From positions 124,001 through 188,000 of the forward strand of contig KV423928.1 of the NCBI GenBank assembly GCA_001632435.1: 64,000 nt of DNA, in the 5' to 3' direction. How positions within the stretch are numbered: position 1 is the first letter of the stretch; each line of letters opens with the position of its first letter. Of this stretch, positions 1-12,008 are shown in pieces. The notes under the pieces are model-generated. The model was not told where the DNA came from and ran no database searches. It was given only the letters and a program-made list of their open reading frames with translations. The DNA is from Calocera cornea HHB12733 (lineage: Eukaryota; Basidiomycota; Dacrymycetes; Dacrymycetales; Dacrymycetaceae). Made by a program: the position numbers and the translations under genes.

Positions 1-2417
1 TGGCGAGCGCGTCGGCGGCCACGCACTGGCTGATGATCGACAGGGAGGAGCCGCGCAGGACCGTCGGGTACGCAGTGTCGCGCGTGACGGAGAGCATGGC
101 GGGGATGATGTGCTGAACTGTGGTCTGGTTAGGACATACGGACTGCATGGCACAGGAAGCACGCACTATATGCTTGAACACGAGGCCCTACTTTCGTCAG
201 TGCCTGCGAGATCGCCTCCCCAATTCGCAGGCGCTTGTCCAAGTCTGCTGTAGTCGGATTCGGCTGAAGATCCTTCACGTACAGATCCACGAGCCGCTGG
301 AATACCCAAGAACCCTTGTTGTAGACCCCAGTGGGCCCTTGTAGCATCGCCGACAGACCCTGGACGGCATTCATGTACACATAGCTGTCGTCGTCCTGCA
401 CCGCGGTGATGAAGACGTCGAGAATGCCCGGGACGAGGGCGGGGTCGATCGACAGTTCTTCGGTCGTCCCCGGTCGGTTCCTCGGCGGGGAGATAAGTTG
501 TCGGAGGAGCGTCAAGCCGTGCGCTCGGACAGGGAGGATGGGGTCCTGCACGAGCCTGAGGGCTTCTTGGTATGTTTCGAGTGCTTTCTGCCGCGTTTGA
601 TCCACATCGTCGTCCTTCGCAGGCGTGGCACGCATCGACGCCGCCCGTCGTGCAGTGAGGACCAACCGTGCGTCCCGTGCGGCTTCTGCGACTGCTTGAG
701 AAGGGTGATTCGTGAGAGGTTCAAGGTGCTCGTAAATGCTGTTCAGAATGGGTATCGACGAAGGAGGGAAAGTGACATTTGCTGGATGCGCTGTCATTGG
801 AGTGATCTCATCTGGAACTGAGCTCGACGCACCTTCAAGCACCGCCAGCAACAACGTCACGGCCGTGCTCGCAAGGGTATCGTGCCCTTCCTCGTCCTCG
901 TGCTCTTCTTCCTCTTCTTCCTCCTCCTCTCCGTTTGTATCCTCATCATCGGAATCTCCTTCCACCACCTGCCATGGTGATTTGCTTGTTTTCTGGAGGG
1001 GTCCTTTTGCGTCTGGGATGCGCTTGACGGTCGAGTCCATTGCATGCAGAATGAAGGACAGCACATGTTCCGGTTTCTCGAGAATGGAATGGCCCATCGT
1101 GTCCGCCATGGCAACGACGTATTGCAGATAGAGCATCGCACTAGGATACGTTAGGATACGTGCCGTGGCTGAAAGCAACTGAACATACTCGGCGGTATCG
1201 CCGTGCTTGGCGTGCACCTCACCATACTTGTCGAGCATCCTGACGAAAAATTCAGCATTGACGTCCTTTCGGCCAGCAGCCCTCAACCTGTCCACGACCT
1301 TCTTGGGGTCGGGATGTTGCCCCAGTGGATCGCCGCTCGAGCCAGGCTGTTCCTCCCGTATGTACGGTCCATCGGCTCCCAAAGCCCATTCCCATTTCTC
1401 ATCATATCCCCACCCTTTCCACATCTCCACCACTCTGATCCAACCGGATATCGCGCTGTCCTTCCCAACGACCCTCGCCCATCCGTTCAGCAGCCCATCG
1501 ACAAGCTCCCGAACGACCGGATCGGCAGTCTTTTGCTCTCCCAGGAATTCGTGCAAGCCCCAAAGCTGAGGAACGATGTCCCCGAGCACGGCGGAAAACA
1601 GATCCGGGCTGGGATCGGCATTGGAGAGAAGTATAGATAGGGTTTTGAGCGCATGCACTGGAGTGGGCGTGTCGGCCTCTGTCGACCCGGGCACATTGTA
1701 CGGGTGCGTGGGTGGCAGGAAGGGAGCGCGCAGCGTCGAGGCGGTGAGACCCATCATCATCTCGCGTCGCGTCCGGAACATCCGTGATATTGTGAAAGCC
1801 GCCGCTCTGACATGACTGGCAGGAACGGGTACCGGTGGCAGAGGTTCGGTGGGTGAAGGCTGCAGGATGGCAAACAGGCGGGGTAGGACGCGTGCATAGT
1901 ATGTCGCTACGTTCATCCGGTTCGGTGCGGAGCTCAATGTCCTGGCCACCTGCTCGAGCTTTGGGAGCGTGACGTCCTCCACGTCGCCGCCCTGCTCTCC
2001 AAAGACGATGTCCATCAGCGCTCGAGGCCCGTCAGGGCGCAGGATAGTCGCTGACATGAAGTCCTTGCAGAGCGCTCGCGCGTAGTCCGGCATTGGACGC
2101 TCTGGCAGCGGCGAGGACAATAACCGGCCTAGGATTGCTAACACTTCGTTGCTCGGGATCCTAAGAAGGCGGGCATCAGACAGATTGTAGATGTATCAGA
2201 CACTCCAGACGTACGAGGCGAGCAGCTCCCGAGTCTGCGCTCGAGCCCTCTCCTGCTCCTCTACGCCCTCCTTCCCTTTTCCCGGAAATGCATCGGAGCC
2301 GGCCGGTGCCCAGCCCGAAGTGAGATAATCTGCAACTTGATTTGTGATTGTCGCAAGCCGAGCGCTCATGGTAGCGAACTGAGTCGCTGGGCAGGCGACA
2401 AGTCCGCCGCCCTGCAT
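1..2417 (-). CDS. rtp1: Rtp1/TANGO6-like RNA polymerase II assembly factor (3' end cut by window edge)
   Basis: Long alpha-helical HEAT-type protein. Family members (yeast Rtp1, animal TANGO6/TMCO7) help assemble RNA polymerase II and bring it into the nucleus. The main exon (167 to about 2144) has the two family signatures: a helical region near its C-terminal end (DDDSYVYMNAVQGLSAMLQG) and, after a 49-nt intron (118-166, gtgcgt...cacag, phase 1), a second block starting IQHIIPAMLSVTRDT that continues past base 1. An acidic run (GEEEEEEEEEHEDEEG) sits mid-protein. An upstream exon starts at ATG 2417 (a second in-frame Met is at 2369) and joins through an intron between about 2145 and 2205 whose exact ends I could not fix. 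The family assignment comes from the C-terminal motifs and I am fairly sure of it; the 5' join is less certain. Confidence 0.75.
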
Positions 2418-3749
2418 GACTTTGCTGACGAGTCAGCGGAGCCGAGCTATTTCTCCGGGTGGCGCGCGATATCTAGTCATGCCGCCAAGTGAATTCAGCA
2501 TCAATTACAACAGATTACATCCTCCATGAAATATCTATAACTCCATCCAATACTAACGATACAAACGACAGGCCATCCCGGCCGTCAGAAGGAAGGGCGT
2601 ATGAGAAAATGCAAATGCCGGGTTGCCAAAAACCGGTCTCCCAAATTGCAGTCTAGTGTGTTTGCCGGAAAAGCCGTGAAGAAAGCGCATGTATGCAAGT
2701 CTATTTCTGCGCTCCTCGTTACGGAGCGACTGTTTTGAACGGTGCCATGCGTCGGGCTCGGGGCAGACTCGGGCCGACGATTTCGTCGTTTTGGGTATCA
2801 TCTACCGGCAGGTAGTCTAGTAGGATATGTTGTCGTGTGTGTCGTGCCTTTTGCGGTCTGCCGTTCCGTTTCTTTCAAAGGCGCCGGTCAGAGTAGATCT
2901 TGAATTCCGCTCGTCGGACGGCGTTGCCGAAGGCGTCAGTTCTCGTTTCGTTGTGCACCATCTTCCATTCAGTCGATCGCCCTCCGGCGCCTTCCATCCG
3001 CCAGTAGAAAGCAGAAAGCAGAAGGCTCCAGGAATAGACCCCGAGCCCCGCAGCTCGGCATGTGCCGCCGAGCCGCTAGCGCTAGGGGCCTAAGGGTCTC
3101 CGTCGCCCGTCAGGCTGAGCATCTGCAGGAGCGGGAGGAGGTCCTGAAGCTGTTCGGGGGGCGCGATTGGCCGGTCAGAAGTTGTTCGATCGCCGGATTG
3201 TTGGTTGTTGGGAGGTCGAGGTCGATCGGTTGCACGCGTCGCGAGTATTCGGCCAGTGGCGGATCGTTCCAGCGCGATCAGAGCAGGGCAGCAGCGAGCG
3301 CAAGCCGGTCGTCGTATCAGATGCACAGCCCCGAGGGATCACAAAGACACGATTTGACGCACCGCAAACCCGGGTTGCCCGCGAGTGTCGGACGACGCAC
3401 GCCAGCGCGCACAGTTAGTCCATCGGTTGAGTTCCAATTCGGGCAGGTGGAACATTCCAGTCAGGGCCAAGCGATCGAGCGGAGCGTGGCGCCGGGCGCG
3501 TGCCGAGGGGGTGGGGCGTCCGGACGTGCGTGTTTTTGGCCAGCAGGTGTGTAGTTTGCGCAGGCGGATGGGATGGGCCGAGGCGTCAGGGATTTGTTTG
3601 CAGTGGTTACAATGCAAAATCGTTAAGCGTATACCGTAAGCGTATCCGTATTGTTCGTATATAATGCAATTGCAGTGCACGGCAAGAGCACGAGCGTGCA
3701 AAGCAAAGCAGAGCAGTGGAGGTAAAGATGACAGCAAACCACACGTCAG
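2418..3749. other. Intergenic region, no gene seen
   Basis: Lies between the start of the Rtp1-like gene and the 3' end of the glycosidase gene, both on the minus strand. Only short, compositionally biased ORFs occur here. It must hold the Rtp1-like promoter; no clear repeat or RNA gene was seen. Confidence 0.5.
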
Positions 3750-5088
3750 CTACACGCCCCACATGACGACCGCGAGCGCCGCGAGGAGAGCACTGACCAG
3801 AGGGAGCAGTTTCAGGGCCGAGCTGGGCGGGGCGGAGCCGGTCTGGCCCGGTGTGCCCAGCATGCCCCAGTCGCGGTACGCTGCCTGCAGGAGCAGGACG
3901 AACGCCTCGCTCTCGGGGGACTGGGAGCCCGGGTCCGGGTACTGGTAGGGGTCCACGACGGGCGAGAGCCAGCCGTCTGACCCGAGCGCGGGGCCGAACA
4001 CGAGCTGCCGCGCCTTTTCCGCTTGGGGGACGGTGCTATAGGACGCGTGCACCGGGAGCGTTGCGAGCCTGTAGGAGACGGAGGCGAGCAATGCGGTCCC
4101 TGCAGAGTCGGCGAATGACGACGAGTCGTCAACGTAGTTCAGCAGAGTGCCGTTCGATTGCTGCGCGTCTCGAGTCAGAAGTCACATATATGCACTGGAG
4201 AGTCACGCACCTGGTACGACCACACGGCGCCAACGATCTCCTGTGCCCATCCGATGAGGTCGCTGACCTCATTCTGCATCTGGCTCCCAAACGCGCTGTA
4301 GTAGATCGTCATCGCTACGCGCAGGCAGCCTGCGCTCGCCCAGCCGTTCCCCGTTGCCCAGTGCCCGTCGTCTGTCCCGCTCCCCATGGCTATGTGCCGC
4401 CACAGGCCGGAGCTATCACGGAGAGCATCGCGGTATAGGCTGATCTGCTGGTAGGCGAGTGCGAGCAGGGTCTGATTCTGCGTGACCGCACCGTAGTACG
4501 CGATGAACGGCGGGGTCATGTAGACGAAGTCTGACCAGAGCTGGACCTGCTCCGAGCGGTGGGAGATGGCACCCGACGAGCTGCGGGGCGCGGTGTACAG
4601 CAGGTAGTCGAGCTGGCCCGTTGCGGCGCTGGCGAAGTTGGCGCCCTGCGCGCCCGTGTAGTTGGCGAGGAGGACGGCAACGCCGATGGAGGGCGGGTCG
4701 CCCACTGCCCCGTCGGCGGACACGAGGGGCTGGGAGTTGGCGGGCTTGGCCTGCACGACCTTGGTCGCGATGGAGATGACTTCGGAGGCGTTGTAGGACG
4801 CGTTGAGGGAGAGTGGAGGCGGGAGGGACCAGGAGGAGAAGACGGCGAGGGTGGGGTAATCGAGTTCTGTCAGCGCCTCTGCCTCAGTGCCGAGCTCCCA
4901 CCTGCACCGTGTCAGCATCCGACCATTCAATGACAAGATGGGGGTGCGCACGCCTGTTTTGCGGACTGCTGCAGGTTGCCCCTTACGAGTGCTATTTGTG
5001 CATCTGAGAGGTTTTGTGCGCGGGCTGCGGGGAGGAGGAGAAGGAGGAGGGAGGCGAGAGCGAGCGGGAGGGAGAGGGGGAGATGCAT
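3750..5088 (-). CDS. Secreted six-hairpin glycosidase, GH88/GH105-like, probable GPI anchor
   Basis: Three exons: 4952-5088, 4211-4901 and 3750-4160, joined through two 50-nt introns (gtgcgc...gtgcag; gtgcgt...gcgcag), giving 412 aa in continuous frame. The N-terminus is a clear signal peptide (MHLPLSLPLALASLLLLLPA then ARAQ). The motif GHWATGNGWASAG around residue 245 and the later LLNYVDDSSSFADSAGTALL block fit the (alpha/alpha)6 barrel of the GH88/GH105 group, which removes unsaturated uronic acids from polysaccharide ends. The C-terminus has a small-residue region followed by a hydrophobic tail ending VVMWGV, which suggests a GPI anchor or a membrane-tethered enzyme. Substrate is unknown; another six-hairpin family such as GH76 is possible but less likely because the GNGWAxAG motif is prominent. 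No neighbour points to a pathway. Confidence 0.7.
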
Positions 5089-5994
5089 CCCCGTTTGAGG
5101 CTATTGTTGATGCAGGGTTGCTGTATGCGCGTAGGTGTCCGTCCGGTGTGCCGTGGGGGGAGTGTGCTAGTCTAGCAGAGAGGGAAGGGGAGGGTATGCG
5201 GTATGTTGTTGTACTGTAGCTCCTTGTCCGAAGGGGGGAAGCACCCACCAGGGGAAGGGAGGCTATAAGATCACCGTCAGGGACAAGCAAAGCAGCCCCG
5301 GAGCCGCCCCGGGGGATGATGGCAGCATGACGCCCACTCATCTTCACACCGCCCATCGCCCAGGACTGCAGAGGGGCGATGACGTGCGTCGCGAGGGGTG
5401 AAACAGCCACGTGCATCTTGGGAATGTTGCACCCGACCCCCGGGCCTCGCCGCGCCGGCTCGGAGGCGCGGCCTTTTCTGCGGCTGCCCATTCGAACGTG
5501 TCCCTTTTCCCGTCATCAAACCCAACATTCATGAACCGCGCACGCCGCCGAGCGAACCTTCCCCGCAGAAAATCCTCATGCGCGCCAGCCAAGCAACACA
5601 CACCTGCTGCGCATTCCGCGCCGAGAAGCTGCACATCACATCTCCGGCCGACTGCGCCCCGAGATAAGGGCCCTAGCGGCAAACCTTGGCTGCGAGGCCA
5701 GTCGGGTTCCGGAGCCGCGGCTTTCCCGCTGTGAACCTTGGTACATATATGCGCTTGGCCTGCTGCGCTCGAGCAGCCGCGTTGCTTTCGCCATAGTAAC
5801 GAAGTACGATCCTATCAGATCGGATCACCGCGAGTCGTTTCGTCGACCCTGTACCCACCGAACCCCATTCGGTGCATATCACCGTTTGACGAAGTCAACG
5901 ATTCAAGTTCGCTCGGTTTTGCTCGGAACCGTTGTGAGAACCGGCATATTAACTGTTGTTCAATATCGCTAAGTTATAGAAACTGTTACAGAAA
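5089..5994. other. Intergenic region, no gene seen
   Basis: Upstream of the glycosidase gene and next to the minisatellite. It has only short ORFs without family likeness and must contain the glycosidase promoter. Confidence 0.45.
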
Positions 5995-6262
5995 AGGTCA
6001 TTGGCAAGGTCATTGGAACCGTCATTGAACCATTACCGAAACTGTCATTGAAACAGAAATTGAGCCCGACACTGAACCGACATTGGAACCGACATTGGAA
6101 CTGTCGGTGGAAGCGTTATGAACCGTCATTGGAAGCGTTACTAAAGTCGACAATGCAGCCATTGGAACCGGTAACGAAACGGTTATTGGGATTATCGCTC
6201 AAGCCGTCATTGGGACCCTCATTGGAACCGACGCAGCAACCAACCTCCATGGCAGCAGTATT
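5995..6262. repeat. Degenerate 12-bp minisatellite (CATTGGAACCGT-like units)
   Basis: A unit close to CATTGGAACCGT recurs about twenty times with substitutions and small indels (for example cattggaaccgt, cattgaaccatt, cattggaactgt, cattggaagcgt). The spacing drifts between 12 and 18 nt, so it is an old, decaying array. It lies in the shared 3'/5' space between the glycosidase and the MFS transporter. One forward frame stays open across much of it and reads like a Trp/Asn/Arg-rich peptide, which is a repeat artefact rather than a gene. Confidence 0.75.
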
Positions 6263-6350
6263 GGAACCGTGACATATTGATTAGGGCCCATGAGATCGCC
6301 GTTGCGGTACCGTTACTGGAGCCGCTGCATGCACCCCGCGGCTAGCCGGG

Positions 6351-8349
6351 CTACAGCGTATACCTAAAGTCCGGGCTCTTGTCCCCCATCTCCCGAATCT
6401 CGTCCTCGCTATAGCGCACCCGCATCCCGCCCGCCGCGTCAATCTCGCGCATCAGCGCCTCCCGCTGCCGGTTGATGTGCATGTAGATGAGCACCACCAC
6501 GGGCACGCTCACGAACCCGATGCCGACAAACATGAGCTCGAGCGCGTGGCCGAGGATGTACCGCGGCGCGTCTTGCGTCCGGAAGATGTTCGACGCGATC
6601 GCCCCGGCAAAGTTGCCGATCCCGATGTGCAGCGCCATTCCCGCACCTGACATCCCATTCTGAATCAACTTCTTTCGCCGGATGAAGGGAAGGAGAGGGC
6701 ACGCACCGCGTTTATACTGCCCCGATAGGTTGTTCCCGAGCCAGGCCACCACCCCGGGGAACGGTGCATAGCTGCCCGCCACGCACAGGAAGGTGCCAAA
6801 GTACTTTGCCCCGCTGGATGCCGAGCTGATGTTGATGCCGAACCCGATCGCGAGCATCACCAGGCCAGCCAGGATGAACGGCGAGCGGATGCCGTACCGG
6901 TCGGAGAAGTAGGCAAAGGCTAGGAGGACAATTGCTGCCCACTGGTTTAGCACATCGTTGACGTCGAATATGAAATGGGGACATACTTGCGAAAACGTAG
7001 CACGGGACAGTTAGTAACTGGCTCACTGCCGTTGAGTAGCCAAAGTCGTTTATGATGGATGGCAAGAACAGGGAGATGCCGTACACTACAACACTCCCCT
7101 CAGCATCTGCGTAATCACATGTAATCCGAAAACATACACGGGGTAATGACCGACATATACACCAGAATGTGCAGGTAAACCTGGCAGCTTTCAGCTTTGG
7201 CTCTCACTCTAATAGCATGAACACGGCACGCACCTGCCAATCAGTGAAGCATGCAGCCAGATACCGCATCTGGAAATGCTCCTGTTCGCCCACGCTCGAG
7301 TTGTCAAACTCTGCGCTGGTGTCAGCTCATCCCCTCCAGAAACCCAAGTGGGGAAAGGGAAAAGACGCACTCTTCCTCCACACGGTGTATGCGCGCTCCT
7401 CGGGCGTCAGGAACTTGGCCGTGGCGGGGAAGTCGACAAGGACGAAGAATGCCAGCAGGCCAACAAGGATCGTTGCGAGCCCTTCCAAGATCTGTCCTGG
7501 ATTAGATTCATTCAGTACCGGGTCAAGACTAGACGCACAAAGATCCAGCTCCAGCCGTCCTTCCCGCCCACCCCGGCCATATGCTCTATCCCATACGCGA
7601 GCAGCCCGCTAAACGCGCCCGCGATGGTCGCGGCCCCGAAGAACAGGCCGATGCGATACTGCACCATGTACCGCGGGTACCAGAGTGTGAGGTAGTACAC
7701 CACGCCAGGGAAGAGGCCCGCTTCGGCCACGCCGAGGCAGACGCGCACTGCTACCAGCTGGGGGTAGGTCGAGACTAGGCCCATGCACGTCATGACTATT
7801 CCCCACACAATGGAGATGCCCGGTAGCCAGCGGGAGGGCCGGAATTTCTTGAGAACGAGGTTTGCTGGGCATTCGAATATGCAGTACGGCTGGGACGAGG
7901 AGACAAAAGTGAGGAAGGGGGGCTGGGAGTAGGAGGAAAGAAACGTACAACAAAGAACATGGTCAGGGCAATGTTGTACTGGTTGCCGACAAGGCCAAGG
8001 TCGGTGGTGAGCCCCGCAATCTTCGCGTTTCCGATATTCCCACGATCCAGGAAGCTCAGCAGGTACATTAAGCTCTATCCTCCGTCAGCACTTGCTCGGC
8101 ATGCCATACCGCCGATGCAGGGCAAGAAAGACGCACGAGGATGGGCATCAGCCGCAAGTCGATCTTCCTGTACAGGGCGAGCTCTTGCTCGGGCGTGAAC
8201 TTGGGTGGAGGCGGGAGCGTGCTCTCAAACCCGTAGTCGTACTTGGTACCAAAGTGCTTCTCGTGCTCCTCAGGGGGTACGGCGTACTCCACTTGGGAGG
8301 CGGTGGAAACGCGCGTTTCTTTGGTCTCCATAGATGTGGGGTCGGCCAT
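6351..8349 (-). CDS. MFS transporter of the Dal5/allantoate permease (anion:cation symporter) family
   Basis: Plasma-membrane transporter split into many short exons by introns of about 45-60 nt. Readable blocks in order: cytosolic N-terminus MADPTSMETKETRVST with ALYRKIDLRLMPIL; TM1 and family signature LSFLDRGNIGNAKIAGL; SIVWGIVMTCMGLVSTYPQL; the RVCLGVAEAGLFPGVVYYLT motif with LWYPRY; the linker PEERAYTVWR; VYGISLFLPSIINDFGYS; and C-terminal helices up to SPDFRYTL. The DRGNIGNAK and EAGLFPG-YYL motifs are typical of Dal5/Tna1-type permeases, which take up organic anions such as allantoate, nicotinate or pantothenate; the substrate here is unknown. I chose ATG 8349; an in-frame upstream ATG at 8430 would add 27 residues with no family likeness. 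Confidence 0.85.
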
Positions 8350-9033
8350 TGTCGCGTTATTGCTTGGGGGGTGAATCCGGTCAAGGACCAAGGCGTTGAT
8401 AGACGGCAGCGGGATGGGGCAGATATACACCGAGCAGCGCTCTGGCGAAGCAAATGTGGAGGGTTATCTTCTCAATCTCCGGTATATAAATACTCGATAT
8501 TATACGCTCTTCGCTTGAACACCGCTCGTTCCTGACGCAGGGGTGCGAGCCGGAAGACCGAATGCCAGAACCTGCGAAGCAGAGCACGCGACGCAAAGGA
8601 CGTCATGCGGGCCCCCGCGTTTGGCCCATCGTCAGCCTAGCAATTCCAGAAGGGGGATCATTTGCCCGCGCTCTTCATGTACCAACAAACGGAGAAGACA
8701 AGCTGAATCGTATGGAGCGCAAAGAAGCATTCACTTGGCAGACGTAGGCACTGGATCGCCCCAGTGCACCACCCAGCATGCTCCCCGAATGACGTCGGCT
8801 GTCAGCCAATCACACCACGCCAGCGGCTGGCAGGAAAGGGTAGCTAAAAGCGGGGGTGGCGGTGTAACCGGCTATTCGGCCCAAATGCCGGTGCATGGGC
8901 GCACGGCGATGTCGTTGGCAACACAATTCATCGCGTCAACCACGAGCGAGTCACACGGTCGGTGAACAGCGTGCTCATAAGCACCTTGCGCATCATATTC
9001 TGGGCCAACTCCTGGCCAACTCCTGGAAGCCCG
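8350..9033. promoter_or_regulatory. Divergent promoter region between MFS transporter and F-box gene
   Basis: About 0.7 kb between two genes transcribed away from each other. It includes a TATA-like stretch (gtatataaata near 8481) on the transporter side. No other gene is seen. Confidence 0.4.
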
Positions 9034-9888
9034 ATGTCCGCCCCCTTGCCGCCCGAGGTGCTCCTCGAGGTGCTCGATCACATCTCCGGACCGCCGCTGG
9101 CCTTTCCCGACCCCGAATCGGTCGAAACGCTCCTCGCGCTCTGCCTCACCTCGCGCTCGTTCTATCCACATGCTGCTCAAGCACTATACACCGCCCTCAG
9201 CATCACCTCATTCTCGGCGCTCGGCAAGCTCTCCGAGTCCGGCGTCCCAGCTGGCAGGCGCGTGCGCGCCCTCTTCTTCAGCCGTCGAGCGCGACTCATG
9301 GCGGGGGCCCACCCACCGGCGGAACGTCTCCTCTCTTTGCTTGCTCCCACTCTGCAGCGCGTAGTATTCGAAGGCCACACTCCCTCTCCGCTGGATGCAT
9401 ACCTCTCCCGCATGGCCCTCTTGCAAGAAGTCGCCTTCACAAGGCAGGCCACAGAGCTCTGGGGACTCGCCCCGGTCTACCTCGAGCCGTGCCCCGGCGT
9501 GAAAAGACTCGCGCTCCACGACTACTGGACGGACGAGTACCACGTGACGCGGATCTGCGCGCTCTTCCCGGGGGTTGTGGAACTTGTTTTGGCTTGTGAT
9601 GTCGGGGCGGAGCTGGTGCGGGAGGTGCTGAAGACGTGCACGCACATCAGGAAGGTGACGATCCTCCGCCCGCGCGCTCGACCAGGGGACGACTGGCACG
9701 CACCCCTCCAGACCAACTTTGACCCAGAAGTGGAGAAGAAGAAGGCACTCGGAGTAGAGAGCAGGGAGCGCGGTACACACATTTGGGAGCTGTCAGCCCC
9801 GGAGGAGGACGGCGAGCAGCCGCCGAGCTGGGCGCCGGGGTGCGTCAGGGCAGGGGATTGCTGGGACCTTGGGGGCGTCGAGTGGTGA
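9034..9888 (+). CDS. F-box-like protein, intronless
   Basis: Single exon, 284 aa from ATG 9034 (MSAPLPPEVLLEVLDHIS). The first 45 residues resemble a degenerate F-box (LPPEVLLEVLDHI...LLALCLTSRSFYPHAAQALY), the Skp1-binding part of SCF ubiquitin ligases. The rest is Leu-rich without clear repeats, as in the large, fast-evolving F-box-like families of mushroom fungi. An in-frame ATG at 8962 would add 24 residues ahead of the F-box; I prefer 9034 because it sits right at the domain start. The target is unknown. Confidence 0.6.
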   Translation: MSAPLPPEVLLEVLDHISGPPLAFPDPESVETLLALCLTSRSFYPHAAQALYTALSITSFSALGKLSESGVPAGRRVRALFFSRRARLMAGAHPPAERLLSLLAPTLQRVVFEGHTPSPLDAYLSRMALLQEVAFTRQATELWGLAPVYLEPCPGVKRLALHDYWTDEYHVTRICALFPGVVELVLACDVGAELVREVLKTCTHIRKVTILRPRARPGDDWHAPLQTNFDPEVEKKKALGVESRERGTHIWELSAPEEDGEQPPSWAPGCVRAGDCWDLGGVEW

Positions 9889-10065
9889 TAGAGGGTTGCA
9901 CATGGTCAGCTCGGTATGCTGAGGACATAGATAAGTGTAAGATAGCTTAGAACTGGAACGGGCTGATTGGCGAACCCTAAACTGTACTTCTCCATTGTAT
10001 CGTTACACAATATGTTGTGGGATCTTCAAATAAGTCAATAGATTTCATCGTACCCACGCGCCGGT

Positions 10066-12008
10066 TCATGATCGCTTCTCCTGCTCGACAGGGGATGGCT
10101 CGTCGCCTGCCTGCTCACGCTGGTGAGACATGTCCGGTACATATAGCCCAGGCTCGGCAAGACACGGGAAGCCCCTCCACTGGTACACAGGGGCTACGAC
10201 CCTCTGCTGGTCGACAAGCTGGTGGTGATGTTGATGATGGTGGGGGTGGTGTGTGTCCACTTCTTGTGGCTGGTACGCCGGGCCTTTGGGCCCATCCAGG
10301 GAAGTGACCATCTCGAATCCCAGGGTGAAGAGGGAGAGAGATCCAACAATGGCGAGGGTACGGAGGGTTGTGAGATGTTCTTGGGGGGCGAGAGGAAGGA
10401 GAACCGTAATAAGAGCAGAGATAACGCGGAAGGAGAGCCGCCAGGTCTAGAACACTTATGGTTAGGGATAAAGCCTCATTGGAGAGCAGGAGGACGTGCC
10501 TTTGAAAGCCAAAGGACGCCTGGCTCATCCCTTTCTCTTTCCAGCATCGCCAGCATCCAGATACCGATCATGGCAACAGCGTATCCACCACTGAACATCC
10601 ATCGGTGACCATCGCTGAGCCCTTCTTCCTCCGCAACAAACTCGTAGGTTGTGTCTCCCACGAGCGTAAGGGCTGCCACAATAGGAAAGTGCAGAGAGAA
10701 CCAGAAGACGGCAAACCAGTTGCTCTGCTAACGATTAGCAAAATGGCCACACACAATGGATGTGCCTACATGTCGGATAGGGTGCGTATATGTTTTACAG
10801 CCTGAGCCATGAACATATAGCAATTGAAAGGAGAAGGCGATCATGACGACAAAGACGCATCTCCACGCGCCTATCGGCATTCCGGGACCGGCTGGTTGCC
10901 GGCTGATCACAGAGAACAGGAATTCGCCCATGACCAGCGTGAAGAAGTCGTTGAATCGCTCTATCTCGTGGTCGATTGCAACCGCAGAGGAGTACTTGAG
11001 CTTGAAGATCTTCTTGGTCCAAGATGAATATGCGCCTGTCCAGATCACGTACTCGCAGAAGACGGCCACGGCCGCGAGTGCGGCAGCAGTGCGTATCGGC
11101 GCAAAGATGGTCCCAATCCAGAGGGGCAGAGGTACCAGGCACCAGGACATAAAATGGGCGCGGATCTGCGCGCGACGCGACTTGACGAAGAATGTGTAGA
11201 ACAAGTACAGGAGGGCTGAGACAAATGCCGCGATGAGGTATGTCGCGATTGCCGTGATTCGAGCGGCGCCTCCACCGTCTTCCGCGTTCCAATCGTTCTG
11301 AACATCCGTCGCATTGTTGCCGTACATCACCAGGCAAATCATGATAAAAAGGACAAGCAGCCGTTGCAGCACATCGTCCGACCAGAAGGAGTTGAAGAGC
11401 TCCCGAATGTACGTCCATATCATATAGACCGGCGCAAATGTTAAGATGTACTGTCACAAGCAATGTCAGTCACCATAGTAGAGCTGCAACAGAATCGAGC
11501 ACACCTTGGCCACATGAGCCCCATCAGGATTGTCAACGCATTCTCTGGCCAACACTGAAATAAGACCGACAAATGTCAGGTCGAAGAACAGCCTATACGA
11601 GATATCAGCTCAGCGAGCTGTGCGGGTGGGCAACAATACGCACTCGAGTCTTCCGCTCTGACGCTCCTCGTTCTCTCGTACAAGGACATGCCCCTTGAAA
11701 TACTGGAGCACCCTAGGCCGCCTGAACAGGTATCTCCGCTCCCTGTGAATCCGTGCCGCTTGCGCATCCAGCCTCTCAAACTCTAGTTCCGAATCCGCGT
11801 TGGTCTCACCGTCCGCTATGGCATCGAAGTCGAGATGTTCCAGCTGCCCATATCTGAGATGGTGCGCGTGCGGGCTGGTAGGTGTCGAATGATGGTTCTG
11901 CTCGGACGCCGGTGGGACGGCGGGGCCAGGGTGGCGGGCTTCGACATGTTCCCTAGGCGATGTCGACGACCCGGCCACCGGGACATTGGTAGGATCCCCC
12001 GCACTCAT
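10066..12008 (-). CDS. LtrA-family (low temperature requirement A) multi-pass membrane protein
   Basis: Multi-exon gene. The N-terminal cytosolic part (MSAGDPTNVPVAGSSTSPRE...) is followed by HRERRYLFRRPRVLQYFKGH and the family hallmark LFFDLTFVGLISVLARE in a short second exon. A large exon (about 10812-11453) carries several TM helices with NDFFTLVMGEFLFSVIS, the conserved second LtrA motif. Later exons add QSNWFAVFWFSLHFPIVAAL and a last helix, WRLSFRVISALITVLLPLAP. The tail has a His-rich run (HHPHHHQHHHQ) and ends EQEKRS. Bacterial LtrA was named for growth at low temperature; the molecular role of fungal members is not established. The start is ATG 12008; an in-frame ATG at 12095 is possible. 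Confidence 0.75.

Noticed and set aside
3060..3554. 164-codon ORF rich in Arg and Ser
   Set aside because: Overlapping ORFs in several frames have similar arbitrary composition; no domain, and codon usage is unlike neighbouring genes.
6048..6272. Open frame giving a Trp/Asn/Leu-rich repetitive peptide
   Set aside because: It is the translation of the 12-bp minisatellite; the period of 12 keeps the frame open by chance, and no start context or homologue is apparent.
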